From an uncultured Spirochaetaceae bacterium (GTDB lineage Bacteria; Spirochaetota; Spirochaetia; Treponematales; Treponemataceae): a DNA stretch of 64,000 nt. Position numbers and translations under genes: made by a program. The stretch lies in assembly GCA_902778325.1 (NCBI GenBank), contig CACYWZ010000004.1, forward strand, positions 62,001-126,000, in the 5' to 3' direction. Shown piece by piece: positions 59,699 to 64,000 of the stretch (position 1 is its first letter; each line of letters opens with the position of its first letter). Below the pieces are notes generated by a model. That model worked only from the letters and a program-made list of their open reading frames with translations. It did not search any database and had not been told where the DNA came from.

Positions 59699-61552
59699 TT
59701 ATTCTGCTTCTTTTTCTGTGCAGACGATGTGCAAGTCTTTTAGCTGCTGCTCGTCTACGAAGCTTGGACAATCGTCCATCGGGCTTGCTGCAAGGTTGTT
59801 TTTCGGGAATGCGATAACCTCGTGGATAGAATCCTCGTGTCGCATGAGCATGACAAGACGGTCGAGTCCTGGCGCGATTCCTCCGTGAGGTGGCGCACCG
59901 TACTTGAAAGCCTCAACCAAGAAGCCGAACGCCTTCTCTGCTCTCTCGCGGCTGTAGCCGACAATCTCGAAAATGCGCTCCTGCAATGCAGGGTCGTTGA
60001 TACGCATAGAACCAGAAGCAAGCTCGTAGCCGTTCAAAACGAGGTCGTAGAGGTCGCCTTTTACGCTGCCCGGGTCGCTTTCCAATGTATCCCAGTACTT
60101 TTTCTGCGGCAACGTGAACATGTGATGCTCTGTTTCCCACTTGTTCTCGTCCTCGTTCCATGCAAAATACGGAAAGTCGATAATCCAAGCAAAGTGGAAC
60201 TCGTCGTCTGGATTGTAAAGGTTCAAGTCCTTGCCGAGCTGCTTACGAACTGCACCGAGCGCAACACAAGCAACCTGCCATTTCTCGTCGCTGACGAACA
60301 AAAGCAAATCGTTCTTTTCAGCTGCGAGCTTTGAGCAAATCTCTGCCTCTTTTCCAGCGAAGAACTTGCTGATTCCGCCCTCAAATGCGCCCTCAGCATT
60401 GACTTTCATCCAAGCCAAGCCCTTTGCGTGATTGATTTTCGCAACGCCTTCGAGAGCTTCAATCATCTTGCGGCTGTATTTGTCTGCAACGTTCTTCACG
60501 ACGAGAGCCTTCAAGCCGCTTCTCTTGTGTCGCTCAATGCTCTTGTCTGCGTTTGCCGCACCCGCCTTGAATGCGCTAAAATCGCTCAAAGAAGCCATAA
60601 ACACCGCGTCCTGCATCTTGAGGTCAAATCTCAAATCTGGCTTGTCGCTACCGTAGAAGTCGAATGCGTCTTCCCAAGCAATGCGGTCAAAGTGAACAGG
60701 AAGCTCATAGTTCATCGTCTTCTTAAAGACATAGCCCATCATCGCCTCAGTTGTTTCAAGAACTTCCTCGCGGTTTGTGAAGCTCATCTCCATATCAATC
60801 TGAGTGAACTCTGGCTGACGGTCGCCGCGTGCGTCTTCATCGCGGTAGCAGCGAGCAATCTGGAAATACTTGTCGAAGCCAGACACCATCAAAAGCTGCT
60901 TGTAGAGCTGAGGGCTCTGCGGCAAAGAATAGAACTTTCCTGGGTGAACACGGCTCGGAACAAGGTAGTCGCGCGCTCCCTCTGGAGTTGATTTAATAAA
61001 TGTCGGTGTTTCGATTTCCAAGAATCCCTTTGATGTGAGGAACTCGCGGACAGCGAAAGTAACCTGAGAGCGAAGAATGATGTTCTGCTGCATTGGAGTG
61101 CGGCGGAGGTCAAGATAGCGGTACTTCAATCTCAAATCTTCGTTTGGCAAGACGATAGAGCCGTCTTTCTGTCTAACCTCTTCAATAGAGAAAGGCAATT
61201 CTTTTGCTGTGGTGAAGATGTGAATATCGCTTGCTTCAACCTCGATTTCACCAGTTGCCATATCCTTATTTATATCTTTTTCGCTTCTAGCAATTACAGT
61301 GCCTTTTACAGCGATACAATATTCGCTTTTGAGTGAAGAAGCGATTTTCTTAACGTCGTCGCTTGCCTTGTCGCCTACAACTACTTGAGTGATTCCGTAG
61401 CGGTCACGGAGGCTGATAAAGCTCAAGCCTCCCAAATCACGAGAACGACTGACCCAGCCGTTAAGAACAACATTCTTTCCAACATCTGCGGCTCTTAAAT
61501 CACCGCAAGTAACAGTTCTCCGAAATTCATCGGTATTATTTGAGTTTTCCAT
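59699..61552 (-). CDS. aspS: Aspartyl-tRNA synthetase
   Basis: 617 residues from the ATG at 61552; an in-frame extension above it overlaps the promoter and is rejected. Class-II synthetase of the bacterial type: an OB-fold anticodon-binding domain (VLNGWVSRSRDLGGLSFI near 28), motif 1 around FLEIETPTFIKSTPEGARDYLVPS near 180, motif 2 FQIARCYRDEDARGDRQPEF near 228, the bacterial GAD insertion (about 300-430) and motif 3 GIAPGLDRLVMLM near 575. It charges tRNA-Asp in the cytoplasm. No ribosome-binding site is present; the -10 box ends ten bases before the ATG. Confidence 0.96.
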   Translation of the reverse strand: MENSNNTDEFRRTVTCGDLRAADVGKNVVLNGWVSRSRDLGGLSFISLRDRYGITQVVVGDKASDDVKKIASSLKSEYCIAVKGTVIARSEKDINKDMATGEIEVEASDIHIFTTAKELPFSIEEVRQKDGSIVLPNEDLRLKYRYLDLRRTPMQQNIILRSQVTFAVREFLTSKGFLEIETPTFIKSTPEGARDYLVPSRVHPGKFYSLPQSPQLYKQLLMVSGFDKYFQIARCYRDEDARGDRQPEFTQIDMEMSFTNREEVLETTEAMMGYVFKKTMNYELPVHFDRIAWEDAFDFYGSDKPDLRFDLKMQDAVFMASLSDFSAFKAGAANADKSIERHKRSGLKALVVKNVADKYSRKMIEALEGVAKINHAKGLAWMKVNAEGAFEGGISKFFAGKEAEICSKLAAEKNDLLLFVSDEKWQVACVALGAVRKQLGKDLNLYNPDDEFHFAWIIDFPYFAWNEDENKWETEHHMFTLPQKKYWDTLESDPGSVKGDLYDLVLNGYELASGSMRINDPALQERIFEIVGYSRERAEKAFGFLVEAFKYGAPPHGGIAPGLDRLVMLMRHEDSIHEVIAFPKNNLAASPMDDCPSFVDEQQLKDLHIVCTEKEAE

Positions 61553-61562
61553 GGTAACTGCT

Positions 61563-61591
61563 ATTTTAGTGAAAACAAAAAAGATAGACAA
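61563..61591 (-). promoter_or_regulatory. Promoter of aspS
   Basis: On the minus strand TTGTCT (61586-61591), 17-bp spacer, TAAAAT (61563-61568). The predicted leader is only a few bases long. Confidence 0.55.
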
Positions 61592-61651
61592 TATTTTTTA
61601 AGGATATGAGTCAAAAAATAAAAAAAATAGCAAAAAAAAGTGAAATACCTA

Positions 61652-61680
61652 TTTACATTTTTTTTTGCTTTTGCTATAGT
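61652..61680 (+). promoter_or_regulatory. Promoter of the tRNA-Ile/tRNA-Ala pair
   Basis: TTTACA (61652-61657), 17-bp spacer of mostly T, TATAGT (61675-61680), 13 bases before the first tRNA. Confidence 0.75.
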
Positions 61681-61693
61681 ACTACACATCAAC

Positions 61694-61767
61694 GGGACAG
61701 TAGCTCAGTTGGTTAGAGCACCGCTCTGATAAGGCGGGGGTCATAAGTTCAACTCTTATCTGTCCCA
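61694..61767 (+). tRNA. tRNA-Ile (anticodon GAT)
   Basis: 74 bases folding into a cloverleaf: acceptor GGGACAG/CTGTCCC, D-arm GCTC/GAGC, anticodon stem CCGCT/GGCGG with loop CTGATAA, T-arm ATAAG/CTTAT with loop TTCAACT, discriminator A. CCA not encoded. Confidence 0.96.
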
Positions 61768-61788
61768 AGTTCTCCATAGAACATATTT

Positions 61789-61862
61789 GGGGAATTAGCT
61801 CAGTTGGCTAGAGCATCGGCTTTGCAAGCCGAGGGTCAGGGGTTCAAGTCCCCTATTCTCCA
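61789..61862 (+). tRNA. tRNA-Ala (anticodon TGC)
   Basis: 74 bases: acceptor GGGGAAT/ATTCTCC with the G3-T70 alanine identity pair, D-arm GCTC/GAGC, anticodon stem TCGGC/GCCGA with loop TTTGCAA, T-arm AGGGG/CCCCT with loop TTCAAGT, discriminator A. It lies 21 bases after tRNA-Ile. Confidence 0.96.
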
Positions 61863-61865
61863 CTA

Positions 61866-61898
61866 AACGAGTTCGGTTTTATCGGACTCGTTTTTTTT
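61866..61898 (+). terminator. Terminator after the tRNA pair
   Basis: AACGAGTTCG/CGGACTCGTT stem followed by eight T. Confidence 0.85.
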
Positions 61899-61983
61899 AT
61901 GTCCGTGCTCCAGAAAATAAATATGGAAAAACGTGTTATCTGTCGTTATACTAAAAACAAGCGCAACCACCAAGGGGGAAAGT

Positions 61984-63540
61984 ATGACGAGGAAGAGAAC
62001 GGACAGCCTTTTGTTCCGTTTCGCGCTGATGTTTGCACTTTTCGTGCTGCTAGCAATATCGATGAGCGGAGTGCTCACATTTGCTCAGCAGACAGCGAGC
62101 TACAAAACTGAACGTGAGAAAAGCATACAACAAATTGCAGATTATCTAGAAAAGCTTATTTTGCAGGACGGCGATGACTTTTTGCTTTACAAAAACTATA
62201 TGGTCGCCAATTATGAAAACCTAAAAATCCCGCACGACTTCACTCAAGAAGATGTTTTTGCCGCTCGTGATAAGTTTTATGTGATGTTTTCACGCGCGTT
62301 TCCAGGAAAAGCGTTCGGTGTTGACGTTGCTTTTGATGAATTGCCCGAAGAAATAAAAGAAGCGTTCGTCATTTTCAAGCACGAGTTTTACACAAACGAG
62401 TTTGAAAAAGCGCGCCAAGCCTTCAAAATCCCGTACACATATGTCTGCGTTCCGACAGGCGAGAGCTATCACATGTGGTGGCTGATAGATGTCGAAAGGG
62501 AAGTTCGCTCTGACGGATATTTGAACCTTTGCATTGACGTTTTCGAAGTGCCAGAAAAGCACAAGTGCATGTGGGAAGCGTGGGAGAGCGGAAAAAAGCC
62601 TAAGGGATATGATTACTATGACAACGAATACGGAAAGACTTACGCCTATTACACCCCGCTTTGCATAAGCGGCGAGAAAGTCGGAGTCATCGGTGTGGAG
62701 TGCGAAGTCTCCGACGTGAACAGGGCGATTTTGCGCAATTCGCTTCATCAGACCGCCATAATCTGCGCTGTCCTCGTGCTTCTTGCCCTTCTTTTCCTGG
62801 CACTTGAGTACAAAAAGTATATTTCAAGACTTTGCCGCATAAAAACGCTTGTCTCAAATTATTCCGAAACAAAAGACATCAAAATCGCCTGCGAGCTGGA
62901 AAAAGATTTTTCTGGCAAAGACGAGATTTCTGTCCTTGCCCTTCAGGTTTCCTCGATGATTCTTGAGCTCGACAATTATATGAAGAGCTTTGTTGAAACA
63001 TCGCGCGAGCTCATCGACGCAAAGAAAAAAGCGAAAGCGATAAGCGACTTGTCCGAGAAAGACGCGCTCACAGGCATAAGAAACAAAACTGCGTACAATG
63101 CGGAGCTAAGCGCGATAGATGAGTGCCTTTCGAGTGAGACATTTGAGTTCGCGCTCGCTGTAATCAATTTCAACAGCCTGAAGATAATAAACGACAAGCA
63201 CGGAATGGACAAAGGAAACCTTGCGATAAAAGAACTTTGCTATATTGTCTGCCACGTCTTCGAGCATTCCCCCGTGTTCAAAATCGGAGGCGATGAGTTC
63301 GCGGTCGTTCTCACAGGAAGCGACTTCAAGAACCGCGAGATGCTCTACACGATATTCAACCGCAAAATCGAAACGCTTGAAGAAGAAAAAGAACTCGAAG
63401 CCTGGCAAAAAGTTTCGGCAGCAATCGGAATCGCCGTCTATAATCGCGACATTGATGACAGCGCCAAAAGCGTTCACGAGCGGGCAAAAAAGGAAATGTT
63501 TGAGAAAAAACAGCAGATGAAAGGCGGAATAAGACTGTAA
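61984..63540 (+). CDS. Membrane-bound GGDEF-domain diguanylate cyclase
   Basis: 518 residues from the ATG at 61984, which has AAGGGGG seven bases upstream; an upstream in-frame ATG at 61933 is rejected. TM1 about 9-33, a periplasmic sensor of about 230 residues, TM2 about 262-287, a short coiled coil and a GGDEF domain from about 360 to the end (DALTGIRNKTAYN near 362, intact IGGDEFAVVL near 436). It should make cyclic di-GMP from two GTP. The RxxD inhibitory site expected just before GGDEF is not seen (the stretch reads EHSPVFK). A possible -10 box TATACT is at 61947-61952. The next gene starts at the base after its stop. Confidence 0.92.
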   Translation: MTRKRTDSLLFRFALMFALFVLLAISMSGVLTFAQQTASYKTEREKSIQQIADYLEKLILQDGDDFLLYKNYMVANYENLKIPHDFTQEDVFAARDKFYVMFSRAFPGKAFGVDVAFDELPEEIKEAFVIFKHEFYTNEFEKARQAFKIPYTYVCVPTGESYHMWWLIDVEREVRSDGYLNLCIDVFEVPEKHKCMWEAWESGKKPKGYDYYDNEYGKTYAYYTPLCISGEKVGVIGVECEVSDVNRAILRNSLHQTAIICAVLVLLALLFLALEYKKYISRLCRIKTLVSNYSETKDIKIACELEKDFSGKDEISVLALQVSSMILELDNYMKSFVETSRELIDAKKKAKAISDLSEKDALTGIRNKTAYNAELSAIDECLSSETFEFALAVINFNSLKIINDKHGMDKGNLAIKELCYIVCHVFEHSPVFKIGGDEFAVVLTGSDFKNREMLYTIFNRKIETLEEEKELEAWQKVSAAIGIAVYNRDIDDSAKSVHERAKKEMFEKKQQMKGGIRL

Positions 63541-64000
63541 ATGAAAAAGATGGCAATAACTTTGCTTTTGTGCGCTGCTCTTTTTGGCGGCTGCAAGAGC
63601 AACGAAAATAAAACGGAGACAAAAATGGACAAAAGCATCAGCTTTGAAGACGGCGCTGTCACCGAGTACGGAACGATACTCCCAGCGGCAAGAGAAATCA
63701 GAGTGAAGGCGGACACCTCCAGCAGCATTGTCGTGGATTGGCGAGAGGAAGATGTCGTTCACGTCGAAAAAATGAGCGCGAAAGAAGAGGTTTTCGTCTA
63801 CAAGAAGAGCGTTTCGACAGACGGCAAGGAAAAAGGCGAGAGCCTCCTTCTCAAAATGGATTTGATGTACAGCGGAAAAGAAGGCTCTAAGACGCCCGTC
63901 ATTCTCTTTATCCCCGGCGGCGGCTTCATCGGCTGCGACTGCGAGGGAAGCCTTCGTGAAGAGCGAAAGTGGCTTTCAGAAAAGGGCTTTGCCGTCGCGA
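63541..64000 (+). CDS. Alpha/beta-hydrolase-like lipoprotein, C-terminus cut by window edge
   Basis: The first 153 residues are present and the frame is open to the end of the window. MKKMAITLLLCAALFGGC is a lipoprotein signal with lipobox FGGC (Cys18). After an acidic linker the segment TPVILFIPGGGFIGC near residue 120 matches the oxyanion-hole HGGGF-like region of hormone-sensitive-lipase or acetyl-esterase type hydrolases (here PGGGF). The catalytic Ser would lie beyond the edge. It starts directly after the GGDEF stop codon, so the two are likely coupled. An outer-membrane or periplasmic esterase acting on acetylated polysaccharides is possible. Confidence 0.8.
   Translation, partial: MKKMAITLLLCAALFGGCKSNENKTETKMDKSISFEDGAVTEYGTILPAAREIRVKADTSSSIVVDWREEDVVHVEKMSAKEEVFVYKKSVSTDGKEKGESLLLKMDLMYSGKEGSKTPVILFIPGGGFIGCDCEGSLREERKWLSEKGFAVA

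Noticed and set aside
61553..61693. T-box leader of aspS
   Set aside because: The promoter predicts a leader of only a few bases, and no T-box sequence was seen.
61694..61862. Part of an rRNA operon
   Set aside because: No 16S or 23S sequence lies on either side; aspS and a GGDEF gene flank the tRNAs.

Overview
The window reads as a chromosomal segment of a carbohydrate-fermenting spirochaete, most likely a gut or rumen Treponema. This is inferred from gene content: GTP-type PEP carboxykinase, several BspA-type leucine-rich-repeat proteins, three methyl-accepting chemotaxis proteins, a domain-swapped GH3 beta-glucosidase, a pectinesterase, a TbADH-type NADP alcohol dehydrogenase and phosphate acetyltransferase. 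No phage, transposase, rRNA or CRISPR locus was seen. About 42 protein genes (two cut by the window edges, one apparently frameshifted) and three tRNAs are supported.

Layout. 0-9 kb: a truncated right-handed beta-helix protein (-), pckG, a Sel1/LRR protein, ilvE (-) and purB. 8.5-16.8 kb: an unknown 185-aa protein, proA-proB, a secreted CsgG-like/LRR protein overlapping an ABC-2 type transporter, a helical protein, a VapBC toxin-antitoxin pair and proC. 17-25 kb: a chemotaxis receptor, an acyl-CoA synthetase (-), hisG-hisB and a MoxR ATPase/VWA pair. 25-37 kb: a 58-aa protein, an NhaC antiporter, a frameshifted membrane gene between short direct repeats, pectinesterase (-), alcohol dehydrogenase, a membrane protein, a CobW GTPase, tRNA-Ala(GGC), carA (-), a SPOR-like secreted protein and tex (-). 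37-47 kb: GH3 beta-glucosidase, vanZ-lrp-aminotransferase, a TPR/Mrr-like fusion, a CorC-type protein with an upstream lipoprotein (-), and a GNAT protein. 48-64 kb: purL (-), a receptor (-), a second helical protein (-), a small secreted protein, pta, a receptor, aspS (-), tRNA-Ile/tRNA-Ala, a GGDEF protein and a truncated alpha/beta-hydrolase lipoprotein.

How the genes fit together. PckG, Pta and the alcohol dehydrogenase fit mixed-acid/alcohol fermentation. The pectinesterase and GH3 enzyme lack visible signal peptides, so they probably act on imported oligosaccharides. ProA, ProB and ProC make a complete route from glutamate to proline, although proC is separated from proAB by unrelated genes. 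The receptors and the GGDEF protein connect environmental sensing to motility.

The most unusual feature is between the genes. All eleven non-tRNA intergenic gaps longer than about 290 bp contain a short imperfect tandem array, usually with a small palindrome in each unit. The unit sequences mostly differ between gaps, yet the period is almost always 41-42 bp, or exactly 21 bp in one case. That is close to four (or two) turns of B-DNA. Two families recur: one as an inverted pair sharing 48 identical bases, one as a direct pair sharing 27 identical bases. A separate GC-rich 24-bp repeat follows two terminators. A second pattern is that many genes lack a Shine-Dalgarno sequence and have a TATACT/TATAAT-like box only 5-8 nt before ATG, suggesting leaderless mRNAs. 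All functional statements are readings of sequence; no database search was possible.
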